Shown in pieces: positions 15,223 through 22,749 of a stretch of 22,749 nucleotides of DNA (within the stretch, counting starts at the first letter, position 1; each line of letters starts with the position of its first letter). The DNA comes from CAJXZP01 sp049606935 (GTDB lineage Bacteria; Bacteroidota; Bacteroidia; Flavobacteriales_G; Salibacteraceae), in the NCBI GenBank assembly GCA_049606935.1, contig JBMYWA010000037.1, positions 1 through 22,749 of the forward strand, given 5' to 3'. A program made the position numbers and the translations under genes. The notes below the pieces were generated by a model that was not told the DNA's origin, ran no database searches, and saw only the letters and a list, made by a program, of their open reading frames with translations.

Positions 15223-16443
15223 ATGATTATTAAACTCGCTTGGCGTAACATATGGCGTAACAAACGGAGGTCATATTTGACCATTGGCTCCATCATGTTT
15301 GCCGTGATTCTAGCTGTTTTTATGCGCTCCATGCAAATGGGTTCGTATGAAAATATGATTGAAAATTCGGTACGTTTCTATACCGGACACATTCAAATTC
15401 ATAAAAACGGATATTGGGATGACAAGATCATTGACAATAGCATGGCTGTGGACAGCAATTTATTAACCTCCATTCCACAATTTGAAGGGGTAACGGATGT
15501 GGTACCTCGGGTAGAGTCTTTTATTCTTTCTGCCTACGGAACCAAAACTCGCGGCTCTATGATTATGGGTATTGACCCAATTGCGGAAGATGGACTTACC
15601 CGCTTAAAATCCAAGTTAATTGAGGGAGACTATTTAGATATCAATGACAAAGCCGTACTCATTTCGGAAGGGCTTGCACAGTATTTAGGGATGTCTATTG
15701 GCGATACCTTAGTAATGTTGGGACAAGGTTACCATGGAGCATCTGCTGCCGCTATTTACCCCGTGAAAGGAATTGTAAGATTTCCAGTAAAAGCACAAAA
15801 CGATCAATCTGTATTTCTACCTATTTCTCAAGCTCAATGGTTATATGATGCAACAGATTTGTTGACCAGTATTTCCATTATGGTAGACAAGCCTTCTAAT
15901 GTGGAACGCATCAAAAAAACCATCAAATCACAAGTAGATGAATCGGAATTAGAAGTGATGGATTGGCAAGAATTGACTCCAGAAATGATTCAGGCCATCG
16001 AAATAGACGACCTAAGTTCAAAATTCATGTTGTATATCCTCTATTTGGTTATTGGATTTGGTATGCTGGGCACTTTCATGATGATGACCGCAGAAAGACA
16101 GTATGAATTTGGCGTAATGATTTCAATTGGAATGAGCCGACTAAAAATGCAAGTCACCATTGCTTTAGAAATGTTAATGATGACTTTTATGGCTTTGTTT
16201 ATTGGAATTGGCGTTACTCTACCTGGGCTCCTATACCTGCATCTGAACCCCATTGAATTAACGGGTGATGTAGCATTAGCCGCGGCACAAAAAGGAGTGG
16301 AGGCAATGGTGAAGTTTTCGTTAGAACCAGAAATTTTCCTAAATCAAGCCTGGGCCATATTCTTTATGTCCTTTATTTTAGGTTTCTACCCCTTGCGTTC
16401 CATACAAAAATTAAAACCAGTTAAAGCCATGCGTGGCGAATAA
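15223..16443 (+). CDS. ABC transporter permease, MacB/LolCE (FtsX) family, first of two
   Basis: The product has 406 residues. It starts with an amphipathic segment (KLAWRNIWRNKRRSYLT) and transmembrane helix 1 (about 18-38), followed by a periplasmic domain of about 220 residues of the MacB_PCD type, and a C-terminal FtsX domain with three helices (about 268-290, 315-345 and 370-395; for example YILYLVIGFGMLGTFMMM). Four helices with one large periplasmic loop is the LolC/LolE and MacB permease topology, used by type VII ABC transporters that push substrates from the periplasmic face rather than through a channel. The N terminus and the LIEGDYL/ISEGLAQYLG region match the second permease, so the two probably form a heterodimer. 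It begins 11 bases after the LolA-like gene. Confidence 0.92.
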   Translation: MIIKLAWRNIWRNKRRSYLTIGSIMFAVILAVFMRSMQMGSYENMIENSVRFYTGHIQIHKNGYWDDKIIDNSMAVDSNLLTSIPQFEGVTDVVPRVESFILSAYGTKTRGSMIMGIDPIAEDGLTRLKSKLIEGDYLDINDKAVLISEGLAQYLGMSIGDTLVMLGQGYHGASAAAIYPVKGIVRFPVKAQNDQSVFLPISQAQWLYDATDLLTSISIMVDKPSNVERIKKTIKSQVDESELEVMDWQELTPEMIQAIEIDDLSSKFMLYILYLVIGFGMLGTFMMMTAERQYEFGVMISIGMSRLKMQVTIALEMLMMTFMALFIGIGVTLPGLLYLHLNPIELTGDVALAAAQKGVEAMVKFSLEPEIFLNQAWAIFFMSFILGFYPLRSIQKLKPVKAMRGE

Positions 16444-16466
16444 TACCAATCACTTAAACACAAATT

Positions 16467-17681
16467 ATGTTATTAAAAATTGCATGGAGAAATGTTTGGA
16501 GAAACAAATCAAGAAGCTTGATTGTAGTTTTTTCCATTGCTGTGGGAGTGTGGGCGTTAGTTGCCGGTACTGGATTTATGAATGGCTTTATGGTGAGTTA
16601 CATCTCAGATGCCATTAACCACAACACTTCCAATATTCAAGTTCACCATCCTGAATTTGGTACGGATAAAGACATTGCGTTTTTTATTCCAAATGCACAG
16701 GAAAAAACAGAAAAGTTACGCCAAACCAAAGGGGTGGTATCCGCCACTCAACGTGTTTTGGTTAACGGAATGATTGCTTCGGCAAAAAAAGCAGCCGGTG
16801 TAGAAATCCGAGGAGTTGATGTGGCACACGAGCGAGAGGTTACCAAAATTGATTCTCTTTTAATAGAAGGTACCTATTTTGAGGGTATCAAAAGAAACCC
16901 AGTAATTATTGGTCAAAAACTAGCCGAAGAGCTCAATGTCAGAATTCGTTCAAAAATTGTGCTGACCTTTTCGGATCAAGATGGCGAAATGGTTTCCGCT
17001 GCATTTCGTGTGGTGGGCATCATTAAAACATCAGCTATCAACCTAAATGAGATGACCGCATTTGTGAGGGATACAGATATTCAACCTCTTTTGGGTATTG
17101 GAAATAATTATCACGAAATTGCCGCATTAACCCAAGTTCAAGTAGAAGAACAATCGGTAATTGCAGCCTACAAAAAATCGTATACGGATGATTTAATTCA
17201 AGATTGGAGAGAAATTTCACCTGATTTAGCCTATGTATCAGACATGTTTGGAAACATGCTCTACATCTTAATGGGAATTATTCTTACCGCCCTAGTTTTT
17301 GGAATAATTAATACCATGTTGATGGCCGTACTGGAAAGAATTAAAGAACTGGGTATGTTAATGGCCGTGGGCATGCATAAAACCAAGGTTTTCTTCATGA
17401 TTGTGGTAGAAACCATTTTTCTTGGACTTGTTGGTACGCCTATCGGATTAGCCTTAGGGTTCTTAAACGTTAACTACTACAGTGAGCGTGGAGTAGACTT
17501 GGCAGAGTATTCTGAAGGGTTAGAAGCTTTTGGATACTCATCTGATTTGTATCCGTATTTAGATCCTTCTATTTACGTCATTGTATCTATTGGAGTATTC
17601 GTTACCACAATTGTTGGTGCAGCATATCCAGCCTATAAAGCCATTAGTTTAAAACCCGTTGAAGCCCTACAAAAAGTTTAA
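16467..17681 (+). CDS. ABC transporter permease, MacB/LolCE (FtsX) family, second of two
   Basis: The product has 404 residues with the same plan as its upstream neighbour: an N-terminal KIAWRNVWRNKSRSLIV segment and first membrane helix (about 17-40), a MacB_PCD-like periplasmic domain (to about 260) and an FtsX domain with three helices (LYILMGIILTALVFGIINT, FFMIVVETIFLGLVG, YVIVSIGVFVTTIVGAA), ending in PAYKAISLKPVEALQKV, the standard tail of the family. LIEGTYFEG and IIGQKLAEELN match the equivalent blocks of the first permease. It begins 23 bases after the first permease and is followed 16 bases later by the ATPase gene. The pair resembles LolC/LolE, but two different permeases beside a dedicated carrier and barrel point to a separate system. 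Confidence 0.92.
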   Translation: MLLKIAWRNVWRNKSRSLIVVFSIAVGVWALVAGTGFMNGFMVSYISDAINHNTSNIQVHHPEFGTDKDIAFFIPNAQEKTEKLRQTKGVVSATQRVLVNGMIASAKKAAGVEIRGVDVAHEREVTKIDSLLIEGTYFEGIKRNPVIIGQKLAEELNVRIRSKIVLTFSDQDGEMVSAAFRVVGIIKTSAINLNEMTAFVRDTDIQPLLGIGNNYHEIAALTQVQVEEQSVIAAYKKSYTDDLIQDWREISPDLAYVSDMFGNMLYILMGIILTALVFGIINTMLMAVLERIKELGMLMAVGMHKTKVFFMIVVETIFLGLVGTPIGLALGFLNVNYYSERGVDLAEYSEGLEAFGYSSDLYPYLDPSIYVIVSIGVFVTTIVGAAYPAYKAISLKPVEALQKV

Positions 17682-17697
17682 TTGAAAGATATTTGTT

Positions 17698-18384
17698 ATG
17701 AGTATTATACAAGCAAAAAATATAAGAAAGACCTATAACGCAGACACCATTCCAGTACATGCATTAAACGATATTAATTTTAACGTTGAGGAAGGTGAAT
17801 TCACCGCCATTGTTGGTCCTTCAGGATGTGGTAAAACTACCCTGTTAAACATTTTAGGTGGATTAGATGATGCTACCGAAGGTAGAGTTGAAATTGATGG
17901 AACCATTATTACCGAAATGAGTGATGGAGATCTAATTGACTTTCGATTAAATAATATTGGGTTCGTATTTCAGGCCTACAATCTTATTCCGGTTCTCACC
18001 ACAAAAGAAAATGTGGAATTCATCATGTTACTTCAAAATCAAGATGAAAAAAAACGAGATCAGCGCGCACTTGAGTTACTGAATGAAATGGGAATTGCAG
18101 ATAAAGCCGAAAAGCGTCCAGCGGAGTTGTCGGGTGGTCAGCAACAAAGAGTAGCAGTTGCTCGTGCATTAGCCTCCAAACCCAAGTTTGTTTTAGCCGA
18201 TGAACCTACGGCAAATTTGGATTCCAGTTCTACCAAAGATCTCTTAGATATAATGGCAAAGCTCAATGAAGAAGAAGGAATTACTTTTGTATTTTCTACC
18301 CATGATCAAAGAGTAATTGACCGAGCAAAAAGAATAGTTCATTTGGATGATGGTAAAATTGTAGATGATGTTACCGTAAAATAA
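17698..18384 (+). CDS. ABC transporter ATP-binding protein, LolD/MacB type
   Basis: The product has 228 residues with all ATPase motifs intact: Walker A GPSGCGKTT (40-48), Q-loop VFQAYNLIPVLTTKENV (Gln92), signature LSGGQQQR (144-151), Walker B VLADEPTANLD (165-175) and H-loop STHD (His202). The VFQAYNLIP and TANLD context is characteristic of the LolD/MacB/FtsE subgroup. It should dimerise and drive the two permeases in a mechanotransmission cycle. Its stop is four bases before the ATG of the outer-membrane protein gene, so the five export genes and the regulator form one transcript. Confidence 0.95.
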   Translation: MSIIQAKNIRKTYNADTIPVHALNDINFNVEEGEFTAIVGPSGCGKTTLLNILGGLDDATEGRVEIDGTIITEMSDGDLIDFRLNNIGFVFQAYNLIPVLTTKENVEFIMLLQNQDEKKRDQRALELLNEMGIADKAEKRPAELSGGQQQRVAVARALASKPKFVLADEPTANLDSSSTKDLLDIMAKLNEEEGITFVFSTHDQRVIDRAKRIVHLDDGKIVDDVTVK

Positions 18385-18388
18385 GCGC

Positions 18389-19576
18389 ATGAAAAAGCTC
18401 CTATTTATCATATGCTTGGTGTTAGTTTCTTCTGCAGGAAACGCACAAAAGAAATACAAACTAAAAGACAACATTCGTTTTGGTGGGTACTTAAAATACA
18501 TGCAAACCAATTTGATTCAAAGTGCGGATACCATTTTAACCGATAACCTCATTCATAACCGATTGAATTTACGGGTTACCCTACCCAAGAATTTCACCTT
18601 TGGTGCAGGAGCACGAATAAGAGCATTCTATGGTGAAATGACTAAAGCAGGCGTTGCCGTGGGTAATGTTACTGGAAATCCTTACGATGACCAGCTTAAA
18701 GCCTACGATGGTGTTTTAAATTTAGAAAGCACATGGGTTTCTGGAAACTCTTTAATCATCAACTCCATCATTGACCGGATGTGGTTAGATTACTCCAAGG
18801 GAGATTGGGAAGTAAGAGTTGGAAGACAAAGGGTAAATTGGGGATTGAACACGGTTTGGAATCCGAATGATTTATTTAATGCCTTGAACTATTTAGATTT
18901 TGATTACGAAGAACGACCAGGGTCGGATGCGGTACGTGTTCAATATTTCATTGGCGGCATGAGTTCTATTGATGTGGCTTATAAATGGGCTGAAGACCCT
19001 GTAAACAATACCGCAGCAATTAAGTATAAGTTCAACACCCACACTTACGACATTCAATTTTTAGCGGGTAAATATCAAAAAGATTTAGCCATTGGTACTG
19101 GATGGGCTGGAAATATTAAGCAAGCGGGCTTTAAGGGGGAAGGAACCTACTTCATTCCCTATGACAGCTTATCATCGGCAACTGGAGTTTTAAGTTTTTC
19201 AACCACCTTGGAATACGGATTCAAAAAAGGATGGACAGGAATGATTTCTTACCTCCTAAACTCAGGAGGCACCAACGTTCCTCAAAACGCATTATCGTTA
19301 AATACCTTTACCCCCAACGCAAAAACCATGATGCCTAATAAACACACGGTGTTTTTGAATTTCTCTAAACCCTTTAGTCCAGTTTTTTCGGCAAACCTAG
19401 GGGGCTTCTATGGCTTCGGAGTGAATTGGTTGATATTCTTTCCTACCGTTACCTACAGTATAAAAACCAATTGGGACCTGGATCTAGTAGGTCAATTATT
19501 TTGGGGAGACAATATGCAACGTGAATTTGTCAATCAAGGAAACGGGGTTTTCTTACGTTTAAAATGGAGTTTCTAA
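18389..19576 (+). CDS. Outer-membrane beta-barrel protein of the exporter operon, DUF1302-like features
   Basis: The product has 395 residues with a signal peptide (MKKLLFIICLVLVSSAGNAQ). The body alternates amphipathic strands (RLNLRVTLPKNFTFGAGARI, MWLDYSKGDWEVRVGRQRV, FLNFSKPFSPVFSANLGG) and ends in an aromatic residue (RLKWSF), the signature of an outer-membrane barrel. The block VGRQRVNWG followed by NPNDLFN recalls the DUF1302 family of porin-like barrels, which elsewhere occur near lipid and hydrophobic-compound transport genes; this assignment is from memory of the motif and is tentative. It lies four bases after the ATPase gene and is the last gene of the operon. It is the likely outer-membrane exit or acceptor for cargo from the LolA-like carrier. 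Its stop overlaps the dusB stop on the other strand. Confidence 0.82.
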   Translation: MKKLLFIICLVLVSSAGNAQKKYKLKDNIRFGGYLKYMQTNLIQSADTILTDNLIHNRLNLRVTLPKNFTFGAGARIRAFYGEMTKAGVAVGNVTGNPYDDQLKAYDGVLNLESTWVSGNSLIINSIIDRMWLDYSKGDWEVRVGRQRVNWGLNTVWNPNDLFNALNYLDFDYEERPGSDAVRVQYFIGGMSSIDVAYKWAEDPVNNTAAIKYKFNTHTYDIQFLAGKYQKDLAIGTGWAGNIKQAGFKGEGTYFIPYDSLSSATGVLSFSTTLEYGFKKGWTGMISYLLNSGGTNVPQNALSLNTFTPNAKTMMPNKHTVFLNFSKPFSPVFSANLGGFYGFGVNWLIFFPTVTYSIKTNWDLDLVGQLFWGDNMQREFVNQGNGVFLRLKWSF

Positions 19577-20580
19577 AGCGTTTTCATCATTCGTAATTCA
19601 CCCGAATTTCCTTTTTGGGCAATCATCGCCAAGGTATCAAAAAGCTCATTAGGGTTTTCAGATTGTACCAACACTTTTCTGATTTCCTTAAAATGGGCCA
19701 CGCCTCTAAAATAATTGGTGTAATGACGTCTCATTTCCACAATACCTCTTCTTTCTCCTTTCCAGTCTAAAGATAATTCCAAATGTCTTTTCGCTACTCG
19801 AACACGTTCTGCAATAGTTGGTGGAGCTAAATGCTCACCCGTAGCCATATAGTGCTTAATTTCATTGAAAATCCAAGGGTATCCAATAGCCGCACGACCA
19901 ATCATGATTCCATCTACACCGTAGCGTTCTTTATACTCCACGGCTTTTTCAGGTGAATCAATATCTCCATTACCAAAAACAGGAATATTCATTCGCTGGT
20001 TGTTCTTTACATCCGCAATTAAACTCCAATCCGCTTTGCCCTTATACATTTGTTTTCGGGTACGCCCGTGAATAGAAATAGCTTTGATTCCCACGTCTTG
20101 AAGCTTTTCGGCAGTACTCACAATACTCTTGGTATCATCGTCCCAACCCAAGCGTGTTTTTACAGTTACCGGAAGCTTAGTGGCATCCACAACAGCTTTG
20201 GTAAGCTCTTCCATTAAAGGAATGTTTTGCAAGATTCCAGCTCCAGCTCCTTTTGAAACCACTTTCTTTACTGGACAACCAAAGTTGATATCCAATAATT
20301 CTGGGTTCACGGATTCTACAATCTCTGCCGATTGCATCATGGAATCCTTATTATGACCAAAAATCTGAATTCCTACGGGACGTTCTTCTGGATAAATATC
20401 CAGTTTCTCGCGACTCTTTACCGCATCTCGAATCAATCCTTCTGTTGAAATAAATTCCGAGTACATTAAATCAGCTCCCAATTCTTTACACATAGCACGA
20501 AATGGCGGATCACTAACATCTTCCATTGGAGCCAGTAACAACGGGAATTCACCCAATTCAAGTTTATCTATTTTTACCAC
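19573..20580 (-). CDS. dusB: tRNA-dihydrouridine synthase
   Basis: The product has 335 residues. FMN-dependent Dus enzymes reduce uridine in the D-loop of tRNA using NADPH. Landmarks are LLAPMEDVSDPPFRAMC, the active-site segment DINFGCPVKKV with the catalytic Cys102, the phosphate and flavin contacts VKTRLGWDDD and SIHGRTRKQMYKGKADW, and the barrel end FGNGDI and GIMIGRAAIG. The DusB subgroup is the common single Dus in Bacteroidota. The start is GTG at 20580; no in-frame ATG lies upstream before a stop codon. A -7 box TAATTTTG is on this strand at 20613-20606. The gene converges on the exporter operon with stop codons sharing two bases and no terminator between them. Confidence 0.95.
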   Translation of the reverse strand: MVKIDKLELGEFPLLLAPMEDVSDPPFRAMCKELGADLMYSEFISTEGLIRDAVKSREKLDIYPEERPVGIQIFGHNKDSMMQSAEIVESVNPELLDINFGCPVKKVVSKGAGAGILQNIPLMEELTKAVVDATKLPVTVKTRLGWDDDTKSIVSTAEKLQDVGIKAISIHGRTRKQMYKGKADWSLIADVKNNQRMNIPVFGNGDIDSPEKAVEYKERYGVDGIMIGRAAIGYPWIFNEIKHYMATGEHLAPPTIAERVRVAKRHLELSLDWKGERRGIVEMRRHYTNYFRGVAHFKEIRKVLVQSENPNELFDTLAMIAQKGNSGELRMMKTL

Positions 20581-20582
20581 AA

Positions 20583-20590
20583 TATTTTTG
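20583..20590 (+). promoter_or_regulatory. -7 box of the CPBP protease gene
   Basis: TATTTTTG is a full TAnnTTTG match and places a transcript start near 20596, with a leader of about 34 bases before ATG 20630. The -33 region would fall in the first codons of dusB. The box lies three bases from the dusB start codon. Confidence 0.52.
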
Positions 20591-20605
20591 GTTTCTTTGA
20601 AGCAG

Positions 20606-20613
20606 CAAAATTA
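20606..20613 (-). promoter_or_regulatory. -7 box of dusB
   Basis: On the minus strand this reads TAATTTTG, a full TAnnTTTG match. The transcript should begin near 20600, about 20 bases before the GTG start. A TTG-rich stretch lies upstream, but no clean -33 element is at the standard distance. Confidence 0.5.
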
Positions 20614-20629
20614 CAACAAACAATTCTCT

Positions 20630-21544
20630 ATGTCACTTAAAAATAATTGGGTTAACGCTAGCCCTTTTGGTAAGTTGGTTCTCTTGGGTTTCTTAATGGT
20701 TTTAGGAACTTTAATCGGGTTAGGTTTATTTTATTTATGTAATGAGTTTACCTGGGGATACTCCATTCACGAATTATCGTATCTAACTATAAAAACCGAT
20801 TCAGAAATCGTTTTGGCAGCCAAATTTTTACAAATGTTTTCGCAAGTTGGTTTGTTTCTTTTGCCCGCCTTCTTGTTTGCCTATCTTATTTCTAACCATC
20901 CCATATCAGCACTAAATATTGCAAAGGCCCCTAACCTTAGATCTATTCTGATAGTTTTAATTGTAACCTTATTATCTATCCCTTTTATTAACTATTTGGC
21001 TATTTGGAACGCTGAAATTCACCTTCCTAGTTTTTTGGGATTTGCCGAAGAATGGATGCGCTCTATGCAACGCAAAAACGACCTCCTTATGGAGGTGGTA
21101 TTACAAATGAATTCTAGCCAAGATATATTAATTAATATTGTAATGATGACCCTGCTTCCTGCCATTGGAGAAGAGCTTATTTTCAGAGGAATTATTCAAA
21201 AACAACTCATAAAGTGGTTTTCTAATCCACATATGGCTATTTTAATCACATCCATCATTTTTAGTGCTTTTCACCTACAATTTTTAGGGTTCTTTTCGAG
21301 GCTGATATTAGGTATGATTTTTGGCTACTTTTATTTCTACTCAAAGAATCTTTGGACCGCTATATGGGCTCATTTCATTAATAATGGACTAGCTCTGAGT
21401 CTGGCCGTAATCTATGGTTCGGAATTAGATTCGGCAGTAATGGAGCAAGAACCAACATTCACGGTTTTTCTTGGTAGTTTAATAGCATTTGCCTTTGGGT
21501 TATGGTTGCTTTATCAACAAAGAGAAAAAATGATCAATGGATAA
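20630..21544 (+). CDS. CPBP-family intramembrane metalloprotease (Abi/Rce1-like)
   Basis: The product has 304 residues from ATG 20630 (MSLKNNWVNA). A longer reading from TTG 20588 would start inside the promoter and is rejected. About seven or eight hydrophobic segments are seen. The three family motifs are complete: EELIFRG (Glu181, Glu182, Arg186), FSAFH (Phe211, His215) and HFINN (His248, Asn252), which form the intramembrane catalytic site. Members cleave membrane-anchored proteins or peptides, as in CaaX processing, and in some bacteria confer self-immunity to bacteriocins. No bacteriocin gene or other obvious substrate is near, so its role here is open. It is monocistronic, divergent from dusB and closed by the terminator at 21611-21646. 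Confidence 0.9.
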   Translation: MSLKNNWVNASPFGKLVLLGFLMVLGTLIGLGLFYLCNEFTWGYSIHELSYLTIKTDSEIVLAAKFLQMFSQVGLFLLPAFLFAYLISNHPISALNIAKAPNLRSILIVLIVTLLSIPFINYLAIWNAEIHLPSFLGFAEEWMRSMQRKNDLLMEVVLQMNSSQDILINIVMMTLLPAIGEELIFRGIIQKQLIKWFSNPHMAILITSIIFSAFHLQFLGFFSRLILGMIFGYFYFYSKNLWTAIWAHFINNGLALSLAVIYGSELDSAVMEQEPTFTVFLGSLIAFAFGLWLLYQQREKMING

Positions 21545-21610
21545 AGCCATTTTTCTTTGCATGGAACTAATACATGTACTTTTTTAATCCAAATCAATTA
21601 AAAATGAGAC

Positions 21611-21646
21611 ATAAAAAAAGGGGAAGTAAACTTCCCCTTTTTTTAT
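21611..21646. terminator. Bidirectional terminator between CPBP and ExbD genes
   Basis: A 16-bp perfect stem (21611-21626 with 21631-21646) has GGGGAAG/CTTCCCC at its top, a TAAA loop and seven A on one side matched by seven T on the other, so each strand gives a stem followed by a U-tract. It serves both convergent genes, whose stops are at 21544 and 21668. The rest of this gap holds no visible gene. Confidence 0.93.
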
Positions 21647-21667
21647 GAATTTCTATGTGATTAGCAT

Positions 21668-22135
21668 TTACCTAGAAGGAAGACCTTCTACTGTAGAATA
21701 ACTAATTTTTAAGGCAGATACTTTACGAAGTTCTTGTTTAACCTCAGTAACAATGCCCATTTTAGTTTCTCTATCTACTTTCAAAGCGGTAATCAGTAAC
21801 GGAACCTCGGCTTCATCATGTTCACCCCTTCTAGTTTCAATATAAGCTCCAACTTCTTTAACATCCGCAAAAGCATCTCCTAATTGAATACGAGAAGTTG
21901 TACCAAAAGCTTTTGTATCACCTGGTTCACCAATATAGATATAAGTCACCAATGATTTATTCGCAAATTTTTGAATTTCTGTAGCTTCAGGAACAGTAAC
22001 CTTAACTTTAAGATCAACCTCACGCATAACTGTAGTTACCATGAAGAAGAAAAGTAGCATAAATACAATATCCGGTAGCGAAGCAGTTGAAATAGCTGGT
22101 TCCGCTTTATTGTCGTCATTTTTAAACTTACTCAT
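21668..22135 (-). CDS. ExbD/TolR-family biopolymer transport protein, second copy
   Basis: The product has 155 residues. A short cytoplasmic N terminus is followed by one transmembrane helix (about 20-37, LPDIVFMLLFFFMVTTVM) that carries Asp22, the residue that takes part in proton movement in ExbD and TolR. A periplasmic domain follows (VKVTVPEATEIQKF, LVTYIYIG, VPLLITALKVDRETKMGIV, LRKVSALKISYST). With ExbB/TolQ-type pentamers, ExbD forms the proton-driven motor that energises TonB and outer-membrane receptors. It begins one base after the stop of the other ExbD gene and ends at the bidirectional terminator, so it is the last gene of that operon. Tandem ExbD genes are common in Bacteroidota. 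Confidence 0.92.
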   Translation of the reverse strand: MSKFKNDDNKAEPAISTASLPDIVFMLLFFFMVTTVMREVDLKVKVTVPEATEIQKFANKSLVTYIYIGEPGDTKAFGTTSRIQLGDAFADVKEVGAYIETRRGEHDEAEVPLLITALKVDRETKMGIVTEVKQELRKVSALKISYSTVEGLPSR

Positions 22136-22136
22136 A

Positions 22137-22724
22137 CTAGTTACCTCCTACGTCTTTTGGCTCAGCTTCAGATATTCTTTGAGGATATACCTTTCGAATA
22201 GCTTTATACCTTGCTTTGTCCTTATTTTCTACTAGCGATTCATACGACACTCCAAATTGCTCATTTGCTAATTCATTACGTAACTCATTATAAGCTGCCG
22301 CTAATTCATTTTGCACTTGAATATACAATTTGTAAGAAGTCCCATTATCATTTTGTAATGAAATAACCTGTTTAGACACCATTCTAGTACCCATAAATGG
22401 CACATCTACTGGTTTCTTTTCTGGAAGCGTTTCATCGTTTAACGGGTTTTCGATAAACTCTTTAGCAGCTTCCTTTAATTCAGATATATCCATTAACTCC
22501 CCTTCAACCAATAATTGATCATTAGCATTTGCTAATACAACAAATACGTTTCGATCTTTAATTGGTGGCGGTTTTGGCATGTCTGGCGGCAAAGTTGGCG
22601 GCAATTTACGCATCATTCCCATATCAGAATCCATCGTGGTAGTAACCAAGAAGAATACTAACAAAAGGAAGGCGATATCTGCCATCGACCCCGCATTAAT
22701 TTCTGGCGCATCTCTTTTAGCCAT
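22137..22724 (-). CDS. ExbD/TolR-family biopolymer transport protein, first copy
   Basis: The product has 195 residues. The transmembrane helix (about 14-31, SMADIAFLLLVFFLVTTTM) carries the conserved Asp16. It is followed by a proline-rich linker (KLPPTLPPDMPKPPP) and a periplasmic domain (VFVVLANANDQLLVEGE, YIQVQNELAAAYNELR) with a longer acidic and basic tail than its neighbour. The two ExbD proteins differ in linker and length and may form a mixed dimer in one motor. The start ATG is at 22724. In the 25 bases before the window edge one frame reads Y-S-L-M-R-stop with the stop at 22734-22732, which could be the end of an ExbB-type gene, but too little is present to annotate it. Confidence 0.92.
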   Translation of the reverse strand: MAKRDAPEINAGSMADIAFLLLVFFLVTTTMDSDMGMMRKLPPTLPPDMPKPPPIKDRNVFVVLANANDQLLVEGELMDISELKEAAKEFIENPLNDETLPEKKPVDVPFMGTRMVSKQVISLQNDNGTSYKLYIQVQNELAAAYNELRNELANEQFGVSYESLVENKDKARYKAIRKVYPQRISEAEPKDVGGN

Positions 22725-22749
22725 ACTTCAATTATCGCATTAAACTGTA

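Noticed and set aside
16433..16618. Small plus-strand frame over the start of the second permease gene
   Set aside because: It is a frame-shifted reading of the permease N terminus.
15223..18384. MacAB-type antibiotic or toxin efflux pump
   Set aside because: No membrane fusion protein (MacA) or TolC-like gene is present; the LolA-like carrier and separate ATPase fit a Lol-type system better.
20588..20629. Upstream extension of the CPBP protease gene to TTG 20588
   Set aside because: The codon lies in the promoter -7 box; ATG 20630 gives a normal family N terminus.
1..22749. CRISPR arrays, tRNA or rRNA genes, insertion sequences, prophage
   Set aside because: I saw no regularly spaced repeats, cloverleaf-like sequences, transposase or phage genes; gene content is ordinary chromosomal.

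Overview
The window looks like chromosomal DNA of a Bacteroidota member, most likely a flavobacterium-like (possibly marine) organism. Evidence: AT-rich sequence; several genes preceded by the Bacteroidota -7 element TAnnTTTG instead of a sigma70 -10 box; a TonB-dependent receptor with an N-terminal carboxypeptidase-regulatory-like domain; a PorV/PorQ-type barrel; secreted proteins ending in type IX secretion (T9SS) sorting domains; and a tandem pair of ExbD genes. No phage, IS element, CRISPR array, rRNA or tRNA was seen. The species cannot be named from sequence reading alone.

Left part (1-12266, all minus strand). Reading in the direction of transcription: a secreted EEP-fold (DNase I-like) nuclease with a T9SS tail (10971-12266); then a two-gene unit of a 710-residue T9SS-type secreted protein (8730-10862) and a secreted multi-OB-fold protein with a T9SS tail (6488-8719), closed by a strong terminator (6445-6482). 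Seven bases after the terminator's U-tract begins a four-gene unit with overlaps or single-base gaps: a lipoprotein (4996-6438), a TonB-dependent receptor with no SusD partner (2184-5012), a PorV/PorQ-like barrel (1177-2184), and a lipoprotein that runs off the left edge and resembles an NHL/beta-propeller protein (1-1175). Together they look like a cell-surface apparatus: exported proteins, an energised receptor, a CTD-shuttle-like barrel and surface or periplasmic lipoproteins.

Middle (12465-19576). A GatB/YqeY-domain gene (minus) lies divergent from a membrane-anchored SAM methyltransferase gene (plus). A near-perfect TetR-type operator then overlaps the promoter of a six-gene plus-strand operon: TetR regulator, LolA-like periplasmic carrier, two paralogous MacB/LolCE-type permeases, a LolD-type ATPase and an outer-membrane barrel protein. 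The set contains an inner-membrane, a periplasmic and an outer-membrane component, so it looks like a self-regulated trans-envelope exporter of a lipid, lipoprotein or other hydrophobic cargo. This is the best candidate here for an undescribed system.

Right part (19573-22749). The tRNA-dihydrouridine synthase gene dusB (minus) shares stop-codon bases with the exporter's last gene. It is divergent from a CPBP-family intramembrane protease gene (plus); the two promoters appear to cross. A perfect bidirectional terminator separates the protease gene from two minus-strand ExbD genes of an ExbB/ExbD-type proton-driven motor, whose upstream gene lies outside the window. Such a motor could energise the TonB-dependent receptor at the left, although nothing here links them directly.
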